In this document: in pieces, positions 29,733 to 40,530 of the stretch
Layout: every line of letters begins with the position of its first letter
Position numbering within the stretch: the first letter of the stretch is position 1
Assembly: GCF_000002985.6 (NCBI RefSeq)
Contig: NC_003283.11
Coordinates: forward strand, 11,966,001-12,030,000
From: Caenorhabditis elegans
Lineage: Eukaryota; Nematoda; Chromadorea; Rhabditida; Rhabditidae
Reading direction: 5' to 3'
Length of the DNA stretch: 64,000 bases
Translations under genes and position numbers: made by a program
Notes under the pieces: generated by a model
Told to the model about the DNA's origin: nothing
The model's database searches: none
What the model saw: only the letters and a program-made list of their open reading frames with translations

Positions 29733-29867
29733 ATGAAACCCAAAGGATCTAAAAGGATTCTTTTAATCGTGTGATTTTATTCTGAAAATTCACAATTATC
29801 AAGCTATCCTGATGAATTATTTATTTTATTATTATTATGTCAGTATAAAAACAAATTATAAGCGAGT

Positions 29868-31454
29868 CTACATAATACTGCAAACTTTAGTTTTCAACTT
29901 ATTATCAGCTCGAATATCTTCACATTTGCATCTTGATTTATCACGAGTATCTTTCTTGCTCCTGATTGAATGAGAATGTGCAGAAGAAGATGTCTGAAAA
30001 CTTGATTTTGAATAAATACATTTTGAAATACAAAGAATTACCACAGAAGATCCTGCCATACTGGATCGCTTTTTCTCTTTTTCCAAATCTTTTTGATTGA
30101 GAAGTCGACGTGTCGTTGTAGGTTTTGCAGACTGAAATTTAAAAGTTTGTCATTTCATTTTCGAAATATTTATTCCAATATGGAAAAATCTCTGCCACGT
30201 GTTGTTCCTTCATTACCGAAATTTACTAGATGGGGCTCAGGGAAGGTAATTTTTTAAATTTAAAGTTTAACTTTTTATCCCATTATCCATTAATCTTCAA
30301 GTGATTTCCATTAATCTTCCCACCATTAAATATCCATTAATCTTCAAGTGATCAAGGAGTTTATTTGGACTTGGAATTTTTACAGAAATGAATTTGATTT
30401 TCGAAGTTTTTTTAAAATAAAAAATTAATGTTTTAGATCACAATGATATTTTCTGGAGCATTTCTGATTGGCCAATACATAGGACACACTGGAGCTGAAT
30501 ACTTGGAGCATAGCTACGATTGTGACTGCTCGGCGCATCATATTGACGACGAATAAAAAGTTTTAAATACTTAATGATTACGAATTGCTTTCTTTGCTCA
30601 GAATAATATAATTATAAACGTTACCACAGTTGTTCTTTCGTCCAAACTGCTCATCGATGAGTTTGAATCTTCCTTTTCCAATTTTTTTTTGGAAATTGCA
30701 TCTCCTATTTCTGAAGGTGTCGCTGAAGGAAGAGAAGTCCGATCTTCGTGAGGAATCTAGAAATTTAATATTTTATTCCAAAAAAGGAGAAAAACTAAAC
30801 GCACGCTATCAGACGGCATTTGAGAGAAACTGATGTTGTTATCGCCGTGACTGACCTCAGAGTCAAGAAGTGAGGTTGCTTCACTGACATGATCCTCCCC
30901 CACTTCTTCTATTTTCTGATTCTCTTCTTTCGTTGTTCTCTCTTCTTCCTTTTCTTGAGCAAGTGCTTCTTCACGGATCCGATTGACTTCTTTTAGTTCG
31001 CTAGACGTTGGCCGGGGAGTTTCACCATCAGAATCTTTAGATGTTTCTACACGACTAACTGCCAAATCAGAGGAACTCAAACGACTGTTCAGGGTTATTT
31101 TACTTTCAGTTTTTCTAGGTTTCCGAATATCTTGCGAATGAGAAGCTGACCATGTTGGTGGCCGATTGTTCTCATCTTGCATGTTTCTGAAATTAGGGTG
31201 TCTCTGATTCACAAATCATGGGTTCGTGGAAGTAACTGGCAACATGCTTCAAACCTAGATTTCGAAGTTTGAAGTGTTTGTTTAAATATTCAAGAAAAGG
31301 AAACAAAAAATCCTCACAAGTCAAGAGCTGCAGACGCTTTTGAAGTGAGCTCAATCGTTTGTGCAATTGTTTTATTAAGCTCCAACTGGGATCCAGATAA
31401 ACTACCACGTCGTGAACTGGAACTGTCGATTGATTCTCTGAATAGGTGAAGCAT
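29868..31454 (-). CDS. Unrecognised charged, low-complexity protein
   Basis: 288-residue model in five exons: 31318-31454, 30805-31186, 30625-30756, 30042-30131 and 29868-29993. All junctions have good splice sites and phases agree. The protein is rich in Ser, Glu, Lys and Arg. Residues about 20-46 (LSGSQLELNKTIAQTIELTS) look helical, and EVNRIREEALAQEKEEERTT with its continuation looks like a coiled coil. There is no signal peptide or membrane span, and I recognise no family. The start at 31454 is the first in-frame ATG found, but an upstream exon cannot be excluded. Intron 3 (30132-30624) contains a separate small gene on the opposite strand. Confidence 0.75.
30180..30556 (+). CDS. Small nested gene, 61-residue single-span protein
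   Basis: Two exons, 30180-30245 and 30437-30556, joined in phase 0 with a GTAATT donor and a TTTTAG acceptor. The AATAAA signal overlaps the stop (30552-30557). The protein starts MEKSLPRVVPSLPKFTRWGS, has one short hydrophobic stretch (ITMIFSGAFLIGQYIG, about residues 23-38), then EYLEHSYDCDCSAHHIDDE with two close cysteines, two histidines and an acidic end. The basic N-terminus plus a single span suggests a small organelle-membrane subunit, but I do not recognise it. It lies wholly inside an intron of the 29868-31454 gene on the other strand. It is too short for routine ORF searches, hence moderate confidence. Confidence 0.65.
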
Positions 31455-31551
31455 TATGAAGCAGAATGATAAGAAAACAAGAAAGTTCCATCTCTTTTTA
31501 AAACAGCGTTGTAGTCACGCAAGGAATGCATAATGTGTGCTGCATGAATAT

Positions 31552-31820
31552 ATGATGGAGCCATTTATATATGAATTCGCTAATGTTCGTGTCATCAAAC
31601 GAATTTGTCGGATTGCTTACGTGCATCCGGTAACAACAAACTTTGATCATTCTATGTTTTTGATATGAATCATGAATTATTGTCGAACATTTTTAGCTGA
31701 GAAGTTTATAAAAAAGTATATGCACGTAGACTAGAAGATCAACTCGGGAAATCAGAACCACTCACTCTATATGGAACACAAGAGGCTGCCAAAACCGGTC
31801 AAACTTACAAGAAGAAGTAA
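31552..31820 (+). other. Coding-looking segments whose frames do not join
   Basis: The segment 31552-31629 reads 26 codons (MMEPFIYEFANVRVIKRICR and on), ending at a good donor (CCG|GTAACA). After a 67-base interval ending TTTTTAG, the segment 31701-31820 reads EVYKKVYARRLEDQLGKSE and continues to end YKKK-stop, with natural codon use. From the natural acceptor (31696) all three frames soon reach a stop, so the two parts cannot be joined canonically. It may be a small gene using a weak acceptor such as CTGAG, a broken gene, or two exons of something else. No function is assigned. Confidence 0.35.
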
Positions 31821-31969
31821 TCAACTATGAAACTAAATTAAACATTGAAAGATAAATTTGAAATGTTTGGTATTTTGTTATAATATCACTCTATGCTTAT
31901 TTACTATCAAAAGGCTCAGCTCGAGTTTCTGCAAATGTAATTATCTTGTTTTTTTTTTCGCATTTTCAG

Positions 31970-34900
31970 CTAGACCTCCCATGCGAGACTTAAACAACTG
32001 TTTTCACATGTTTTACTATTTGTTAGTAATATCGTGTGTGCTTGCAGAATAAAAACTGAAACAAACCCCAAACTCATTCGACTAAGAGCACTTGATCTAT
32101 GCCCTTCATTATCTTCATCCAACAATTCTTCAGCTTCTTTTTTCTCAGCGACCATTTTCTTTCTTAATGGATCACTTTTCTTGTATCTGGCTCTTCCCTT
32201 TTTCTTTTCAATTTCATAAACTCTCATATCTCCTTTTCCTTTCACAAAAACGTTTCCTTTTGGTTTTATGCGAAATGCTCCACTGGCTTGTTTTTCCACT
32301 CTGTCTTTGGTTCGCTGACCTATTTGAATAGTCATTGGCTGAAAATAGAATTGAAAGCAAATTCGCTTTACATTAATAAAATTACAGTTTGATTCGAAGA
32401 TTCCATTCGACTTGCAGTATTTACAGTATCTCCAAATAAACAATATCGTGGAGTTCTCACTCCAACAACCCCTCCAACAACTGGTCCAGTGAATATTCCA
32501 CATTTAATTAAAACCTTTTTCACGGCATCATGTGATTGATATTCAAATGATTTAATATGAGAAACCATTTCAAGGCAACAATCAGAAACCATTTCAGCAT
32601 CATAATCATCTCGATAAGGACATCCTGCTGATATCATATAACTTTCTCCAATTGTTTCAACTTTATAAACACCATGAGTATCTACAATTGAATCTAGATG
32701 GGAATAGATTCTGAAAAATTTCTGATTCATTTTAGGATTACTAAAAGTTGTTGTAAATTTAATTATTTTTTTACATTGTAAAAATAATTTTTCTTTAAAT
32801 ACACAAAAGTGCATATGAAAAACAATCAAATCAATTATTTAAAAACACGATTTTCCAAATTCAAATAATCTCTCTGTTTTAATTACCTCTGAAGTTAGAA
32901 AAGTTAGACCAATCAGCTATTACGGCGAGATTAACCTATTAAAAAACTGTTTCTAAAACTTAAGAGTTTTCAGTCATTCTTTCTTTGTTCGTTTTCATTT
33001 GTTGGATATGTATAGCCAATGTTCAGCTTTTTAAACAAAAATTTCCATTGCCCCAACTGGAAGTGACTTACGTATTTAAGAGATTAACCACTTCAAACGC
33101 TTCAATAAATAAACTAATTTTCGAAAAATCGCAGACTCTAATAAAACCAATTGAAACACATTCAAATGCTTCACAATGATCAACACTTCCACTTCTCATC
33201 ATTGTCTGTGCAACTTCATATGGCATCATTTGAGTGAGAAGAGTTCTTGCAGTTTTCTTTGCTTCTGATATCTCTCTTGTCATTTCTGTTAGAACTTCAC
33301 TTCTTCGTTTTTCATTTTCCAACATTGTTTTCAAAGTGTCACTTTTCTGTATTGTTGCCATAATAATTTCTCGATTACAATCAGATTCTCCAAAATCGTT
33401 TAAATATAGTCCCATTTTGAACATTGTATCCAAAGTGTCAACAACACACGTGGCAAGTAGAAGAAATGTTTCAGATGACTTGAGAACTGTGATTGGACCA
33501 CGGAGAGTTACATACGGCAAACTTTCTAAACCTTAATAAAATGATTGAAAGATTAGTGGATATTATTTGAAGTTCTCAAATAAATCATTGGGCCTTATAA
33601 TATTTTAATGGCATAAAACACTGCTGGCGACCATATGAGCTCGGAAATGCGGTTTTTTGCGTGCCCTTTCGGAGTTTTTTTAAAGAGCCTATATCGTACA
33701 ACCAGGAAAGTATTTTTTGACAAACTAACCATATTCATTATCCATAACTGTTTTCTTTTCCAATGAAACTTTATCCTCCGTAATATCATTAATTTGAACT
33801 GTTATATTTTCCTCTGTTTGTTTAACAACCGGATGTAGAGACTCAATTTGAAATACACAATTCTGATGAACCATAATTCCTTCTGCAGTAAACTTAATAC
33901 ATGGACGTTGCAGATCAAATACATCAGTCATTAGTAGCCCTTGAATATTTGGCATTAAATTGAGAAGACCTTGTCCGGCCATTAAGATCTCGAGCTTTTT
34001 GTTGAAGGCAATATGAAAAGGGAACATTTGAAGGAATGATTTGGTGTCTACTGGCAGATATTCATTCAGATTCTTTACGCGTTCTTTCAATCTGAAAATC
34101 GGAAATTTTAATTTCAAAAATAGAGCCAAAAAAGATTTTGACTCACTTCAAGTCTTGTCCAAGGCCAACATTATCAAATGAAATCTTAAGAACAACAAAA
34201 GTAAATCTTCCTTTTTCTTTCTTTTTCAATACTTGAATTCCAATATCCAATTGATAAAATACTCTTGCCAATTCAACAAGTTGTCCAATTACATAAGAAA
34301 GATATCCAGTTCTTCTACTCCGATAATGTAGAATTAAACCATCTTCACTTTCAGATTTACAGTAAAATGACGGAGCTCTGAGTTTTGGATAACTGAATCG
34401 AAAATATTCATGAATATTATCAAGTCCTTTGATAAAATCCGAAAATCTCCTTCCCATAACATTCATCAAATCTCCATAACCATTTCGAATCAAAAATTGA
34501 ACGAAAAATCTTCCAGCGAGAACTCCAATTTGTTCATATGGTGTTCCAGTGATTTCATGAATTGCTTTGAACATTTGAGGAACAACGTGTTCCGAATATT
34601 GATCATGAGTTGATACTGACTTTTCTGACAGTGATGTCAGCTTTTGAACCTGAAAATATAAAAAAGAATACCTACTATTAGATAGATAAATTTTCTGAAA
34701 TTTTTCATTACCAGCAAAACATTTTTTTTTGAAACCAGTTGTTGCTATTTACTATATAAAAACTTCCTCATATGAAATTATACATAATTGCCGTATTTTC
34801 TCTATTAAAATGGCATGCCATATTGTATTTTGAAACCTAATATTTTTGTTGAATTTTCAAGTTATTTGGCTAATTCAATAGCCAAATCGGTCATTGTGCA

Positions 34901-35776
34901 ACAGATATATTAAGATCCATATATAATTCAAGACTTGCGAAAGAGTTAAATAACAATTTTTTTTTGCAATTTCATAATCATTTGACAGATAAAATATTAT
35001 AATATACATAGATGCGCAAGGCTAGTCTCTAAACAGTATGAATATTACCAGCTGGCATTTCTTTGTTGCACTCGAATTCATCCGACACAAAGAGTTTCAA
35101 CACAGTTAAAGGGGAATTTTATTTTCTATCGAAGCGGGTCTCGCCACGAGATTCGTTTTCAATGTGATGACTAATATAGAGAATCTGCCAAATTTTACTA
35201 TTTTATCACGTCTCGTTTTTTCTTTGAAAATCAAACTCATTTCAACAAACTTGTGAAACGAAAAGTATGTTATTTAAAATTATGATTTTTTAGTTTTGAA
35301 GTTTCTTTGATTTAGGCATAATTGTTTTTTAAAATTGTTGCTTCGAAAGACTGGCTAGCCAGCTGTCTCAAAAGTTTGGAAGTTTTATAACAATTTTTTC
35401 TGATATTTTTGGTCTTATGAACATGTAAAGATAAATTTTCTTTAAAAGATAATTTTTACGTCGAATTAGAAAAAAAATCGAGAAAAAATCGCAATGTTCT
35501 AGAAGTCTTTTCCGGTTAATGACGTCATAAAGTTTAAAGCTTAATATTTGAATGGGCGCCTTTTTTATATTGGCTGCATAGCTACTCACCTACACATCAA
35601 TATATAATTGATACGGAGTCATTAAAAAGTTAAATGTTTTCAACTTTCATTTGGAATTTGAAAGATCATTCAAGTTGGTATTTAAAAATTAGAAAAAGTC
35701 AAACCTGCAGAAGAACTTGGGGTCCCCAGTTTTCCTGTATCATAAACCGAACACCTTCAATGACCAATCCGTACAT
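31970..35776 (-). CDS. gcy-33: H-NOX soluble guanylyl cyclase, beta-like subunit GCY-33
   Basis: 696-residue soluble guanylyl cyclase making cGMP. Exons: 35705-35776, 34147-34649, 33730-34091, 33072-33531, 32386-32710 and 31970-32338. The N-terminal H-NOX domain (1 to about 190) has heme ligand H104 in NIHEYFRF and the YxSxR heme clamp as Y133, S135 and R137. A H-NOXA/PAS-like region and a signalling helix (NEKRRSEVLTEMTREISEAK) lead to the cyclase domain (about 415-590). Guanine-specifying E484 and C556 and transition-state N563 and R567 are present. The two metal-binding aspartates are replaced, by R444 in FIRVCDF and E488 in TIGESYM, so activity probably requires a partner subunit. In C. 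elegans gcy-33 acts in BAG oxygen-sensing neurons (recalled). The last about 25 codons lack similarity; the exact C-terminus is uncertain. Confidence 0.92.
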
Positions 35777-36175
35777 TTTGCGGGTTGATTTCTGCTAGAA
35801 GATGTTTGAAAATGCTGACTAAAATCTGAATAAGGTGTTTCCACTACCAACATCTTCCAACTTCCGTGCCAGTTTCCGTTAGCTGTACACTGTTGCCCCC
35901 TATTTTAATAATCTCATCTTCGATTCGTAATATCCATTAGCTCACCTCTCCCCCTTTCCCTTGAAATACAAATGTCTGCGTCTCTCCCCGCTCGTTGCTC
36001 TTTAGGTCTCCCACCTTTTCCTCTATGTAAGGCAATGGTCAAGAGACCGCACAACACAGTGGTTCATGTGTGTATCCCTTACCCCTCCACAGAGACACAG
36101 CATAGACGGAGAGAGTCTAGGAGACCGAGGAGAGCAGTATACTTGTCAAGGCTAATTCTCATGCGTTAGGGCCGT
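35777..36175. other. Spacer between gcy-33 and tRNA-Ile
   Basis: About 400 bases containing the gcy-33 upstream region, with pyrimidine-rich plus-strand sequence at 35940-36020. An open frame of 65 codons at 35972-36169 has no recognisable features. Confidence 0.45.
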
Positions 36176-36260
36176 GCCCCATTGGCGCAGTCGGTTAGCG
36201 CGTGGTACTTATAGTCTATAGGTTATGCCAAGGTCGCCAGTTCGAGCCTGGCATGGGGCA
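36176..36260 (+). tRNA. tRNA-Ile (anticodon UAU) with intron
   Basis: 85 bases. Acceptor strands GCCCCAT and ATGGGGC pair perfectly, followed by discriminator A. The D arm contains GCGCAGTCGGTTAGCGC. The anticodon stem TGGTA/TGCCA encloses C-T-TAT-A, with anticodon TAT at 36210-36212. An 11-base intron (about 36214-36224) lies one base 3' of the anticodon, the usual place for eukaryotic tRNA introns. The T arm is GCCAGTTCGAGCCTGGC. A run of five T residues at 36266-36270 is a fitting RNA polymerase III terminator. tRNA-Ile(UAU) reads the AUA codon; its gene is also intron-containing in other animals. Confidence 0.95.
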
Positions 36261-37035
36261 GATTATTTTTGTTTTATTTGAGGTGTCTAAAGTAGTTTAA
36301 ACGACATTTGTAGCCCCTATTTCGTGTTTTGTAGTGAAATGTAGTCTGTTTGATTTGTGGGAGTTGGAATCGATCTTCTACGAACCTGTGATAAGAATAG
36401 TGATAACCTAAACATTGACGTACATGCATCTTTATGATAAACATGTCATATGACAAGTTAAGCAGGTCAAAGTTAATAGCTCGATGTATTCTAGTTAGTA
36501 TAACAGCTAACACACCAGAGCCAAACTAGCAAAATCTGTTTGAATGTTTGTTTTTAAATTAAATATCAAACATTAATTAAAACAAAATTGATAGACTGGT
36601 ATGTACTTTAATCCAGATCGTCAATGCCATGCAATCTCGCATTATGGTCGCGTGTGACGTCACATTATCTTAAAACACGGATGTTTTTTTCGGGAACCGA
36701 AAAAACGAGCTGATAATTGTAAGGAAACTATTTTCAGTTTAAAATTGTACTGCTGGAAAGTTGATATGACCAGGATAGTACGAAAATACACCTATTAAAA
36801 TGTTCGAAGAATTATTGGAACAGTCTATTACTAGGGATTATATTTAAAGGCATAACACTATGAGAGCACAAAATATAATATTCTTTAATCACCTCTACAA
36901 CTCGTTAACCCTGCAAATTTTCGCTTTCAAAGTCCAAGTTTAAGCAAATAATTTGAATTCTCCCGCAAACATGCACGTGTCTAATCAGGCCTTTCACTTC
37001 GAAATGAAACCGGAGCTAGTAGCGAAATGCCTAAT
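36261..37035. other. Spacer between tRNA-Ile and the second cathepsin B gene
   Basis: No supported gene. A T run for polymerase III termination is at 36266-36270; the rest is AT-rich without coding texture. Confidence 0.5.
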
Positions 37036-37036
37036 T

Positions 37037-37129
37037 CTTATCAGCAATATTCGAGAAAACGCCAAACTTCAAAAGTTATCAGTCGCTTGAAACGAAAAAA
37101 CTATAAAACCCCTGGTAAGCGCTTGATAA
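37037..37129 (+). promoter_or_regulatory. GATA sites and TATA box of the second cathepsin B gene
   Basis: CTTATCAG at 37037-37044 (inverted CTGATAAG), TTATCA at 37076-37081 and TGATAA at 37124-37129 lie just upstream of the start at 37174, with TATAAAA at 37102-37108. The arrangement closely parallels the cpr-1 promoter, implying intestinal expression by inference. Confidence 0.65.
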
Positions 37130-37173
37130 ATTGGTCGACTGTCGAATTTCCCAATTCTCCAGCCAATCGAAAA

Positions 37174-38381
37174 ATGGTAAGGCTTAATTTTCCTGAAGTT
37201 TAACTTCAGTTTCAAAAACTTTTCAATTTCAGAAAACTGCAATTGCTGCTCTTCTTGTCGGCCTTGTCGCCGTCAACGCCTACAATGTTGAGGTTAAGCA
37301 CGGAGATGCCATTCCAGTTGAAGCTCAAATGCTTCGTGGACAGGAACTTGTTGATTACGTCAACAAGGTTCAGACTTCCTTCAAGGCTGAGCTCGGATCA
37401 TACTTCAGCTCTTACCCAGATACCATTAAGAAGCAATTGATGGGAGCTAAGATGGTCGAGATCCCAGAAGAGTACAGAGTTAGTAAATTTGAATATTTTA
37501 AAGATTTTGAAAAACGCTTCCCAAAAAATACAGATTTCTTTCAAACTAATTTATCCTAATGAAATTGTTTCCAGGTTTTCGAGATGACTCATCCAGAAGT
37601 CGAGGATGCTGCTGTTCCAGACTCATTCGATTCCCGTACCGCATGGCCAAACTGCCCATCCATCTCCAAGATCCGTGATCAATCATCCTGTGGATCGTGC
37701 TGGGCTGTCTCTGCTGCTGAAACTATTTCTGATCGTATTTGCATTGCGTCAAATGCCAAAACTATCCTTTCCATCTCTGCTGACGATATCAATGCTTGCT
37801 GTGGAATGGTCTGTGGAAATGGATGCAATGGTGGATATCCAATTGAAGCCTGGCGTCACTATGTTAAGAAGGGATACGTTACCGGAGGATCTTATCAAGA
37901 TAAGACTGGATGCAAGCCATACCCATATCCACCATGTGAACATCACGTCAATGGAACTCATTACAAGCCATGCCCATCCAACATGTACCCAACTGACAAA
38001 TGCGAACGCTCTTGCCAAGCTGGATATGCTCTCACCTACCAACAAGATCTTCACTTCGGACAATCTGCATACGCCGTCTCAAAGAAGGCTGCTGAAATCC
38101 AAAAGGAAATCATGACTCATGGTCCAGTTGAGGTTGCATTCACTGTCTACGAAGATTTTGAGCATTACTCCGGAGGAGTCTACGTTCATACCGCTGGAGC
38201 CAGTCTTGGAGGACATGCCGTAAAGATGCTCGGATGGGGAGTTGATAATGGAACACCATATTGGCTCTGTGCCAACTCATGGAATGAGGATTGGGGAGAG
38301 AACGGATATTTCCGTATCATTCGTGGAGTTAACGAGTGCGGAATTGAGGGAGGAGTCGTCGGAGGAATTCCAAAATTGTAA
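37174..38381 (+). CDS. Cathepsin B-like cysteine protease with intact occluding loop
   Basis: 351-residue C1A protease (recalled as F57F5.1). Exons: 37174-37176 (ATG only), 37233-37478 and 37575-38381. It has the same one-codon first exon as cpr-1, pointing to common descent. Residues 1-17 are a signal peptide. The active-site cysteine is C125 in SSCGSCWAVS; the catalytic His is in LGGHAVKMLGWG and the Asn in CANSWNEDWGENG. The occluding loop begins PCEHHVNGTHYKPC and keeps the His-His pair that gives cathepsin B its peptidyl-dipeptidase activity, unlike cpr-1. Its end converges with the 38632-40530 gene. Confidence 0.94.
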
Positions 38382-38631
38382 ATCTCGAAACATTGTGTTT
38401 GTGATTGCAACTTCAATGCCTATTGTACAATATGTATTCGATTTATAAATATTTGAATTATTCTTATATTTTCTGTTAACATTTGCATACAAACTTGAAT
38501 TACATATTTTTTTGTCAAGATTAATTCGAATTCTGTTTCTTTTGTTCCAAAATTCAAATTGTTTGAAAAGGGTTATTATAATATAATGCACAGAACTTGT
38601 ACTCCCAAAAAATTGTATGAAAAATATATGT

Positions 38632-40530
38632 TCATTGAACAGATAGTAAACGAACAAAACAAAACAAAGTAATGACATAAAAAATAAAAAGGGATAATGA
38701 AAATACAGAATATGCAATAAGTAGATACTGCATCATAAGAACAAAATCAGTTGGAAGACTTGTTAAATCAGATACTCCCAATGGCCAATGATTTGTTGAT
38801 AACATTAAAATCTTTGACATTCGATTATGAGTTTCTGATTTTATCATATCAATATCATTTCCAAAAAGACTTCGATCCATTACTTGACTTATTTCCACTG
38901 ATTCTATTGCTGCTGAAATAATGTGATTTTTTTAAATTTTAAACTTTTCAAACTAAAACTCACTTTTCATAAAAACTGAATATTTTGGGAATATAAAATT
39001 TGGCACAATAATGACAAGCAGCAGAATGGCAACACATTTAGACAATGCCTTTGATGGATTGAGAATAGCTGTCAGACATATAAAACCGACGATCAGAGCA
39101 AATATGGGAAATATGACATGAGCGAGCATTTCAATTTTGACGCCATTCATTTGTATGTAATTCCAAAGAAGTACGTTTTTGGAAACATCAGTCACCAGGA
39201 GAATACCGGCTAAAAAAATCTGAAAAAATACACTTTTTAGGTATTAATTTATATATTTTTTGTTTTTAAAGGATTAAAGGACGATCCGTTCTTCAAGTGC
39301 TATGAACTCTGGGATACAGGTACACTGCCTGGTGGTAGACTCAAAAATGCCACAAAGGCTATGCCTATTTGCGTTCCTTCAATGCTGGCTTCAACATTTC
39401 TAAATACAATCTACTCCTATTTTCCCAAGAAAACTCAAACATATATGTACATATCTTTCTTTAATTGTATGTATGTATGTAGGTAACATTCGAAACTAGT
39501 TACGTCTGCTTTTTTGTGCCTATGAGAACGCACTCCAAAGTTTTAAACGTTTTAAGCAACATAGCTCATTAAACGTTAAATTCTGGAAAGTACATTTTTA
39601 AAAGCGTAGATGAAGCTCAAGACTACATGTATTTTTATTGTAAATCTACATCACATAATGTCTAGATCAGTCTAAATTTCTTCTGAGATAAGGTTTTTTC
39701 CATGTGATGTTGCATATATAAAAACTGGATTAAAAGATTTTCAAGAGAGCACACTAGGAAGTAATGAACACGTCTTGAAACTTACTTGAGCATAAGAGAG
39801 TACACGAATATAATAAATAGAAGAATCAAAAACTCGAATTTTGCGTTCATAGTCCCTGATCGCAAAATTGCTATTTGTCTTGGTTAAATAATCTCGATAG
39901 TAGTCGGTGTAGTCATCTTCCAAATACGGGCGATTCAACGCGAACGGACTTCTGAAAACAATGAAAAGATGTCCTCGAGGATAATTTTGGTGTCAACTAC
40001 TCGTTTGTTTTGTTTGAGTTTTGCGCGGTAAATTGTAAATTCTTTAGTAAGTTATGCCCTGTAGGGGAAAATGTGGGGTGGCCTTGAATATTGAAATTAG
40101 GGTTGACGTCTTGGGAACAGATTAGCGCTTTGGCGGAATAAATGAACAAAGTTGAAATATTGGCATACGGTATTAATTTAGGTTGTGAAGATAAGTATCT
40201 AGTTAGAATTAAGTTGAAGAAATTTAGAAAAAAAAATTTATACATACGACATATTGTGTTTTTTTTTTTTAATTCACTTCTACAACTTTAAGATAAGAGC
40301 TCATTTATGCGAAATGATCTGGAAATGGAAAAAAATTCACAGTATTTCTGTTGTATAATAAATTTTTAAGAAATCCTCATCTACTGCAAAACATTAATAA
40401 ATGTATCTTTAAAAATAATTCCAAGTCTACAAAAGACCACCATTTTTCAATTCAATTACCTGTAGGGATATGCAGTCGAGTAATAAATTTGCCTGTTCGG
40501 ATAAAAACCATTATAAAGTTCCTCTTCCAT
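38632..40530 (-). CDS. Unrecognised four-span membrane protein
   Basis: 257-residue model in four exons: 40460-40530, 39786-39951, 38964-39219 and 38632-38912, with consistent phases and good splice sites. The first about 75 residues are hydrophilic and unusually rich in tyrosine (LEDDYTDYYRDYLTK). Four hydrophobic segments follow: around VLSYAQIFLAGILLVTD, MLAHVIFPIFALIVGFICLT, CVAILLLVIIVPNFIF and YLLIAYSVFSLSLFIFYVI. No signal peptide. I do not recognise the family. Intron 2 (39220-39785) contains an unexplained open stretch on the plus strand. Confidence 0.75.

Noticed and set aside
30180-30556. The small nested gene as the mitochondrial uniporter regulator EMRE
   Set aside because: A single span and an acidic tail are shared, but I could not match the conserved motifs of that family, so no name was given.
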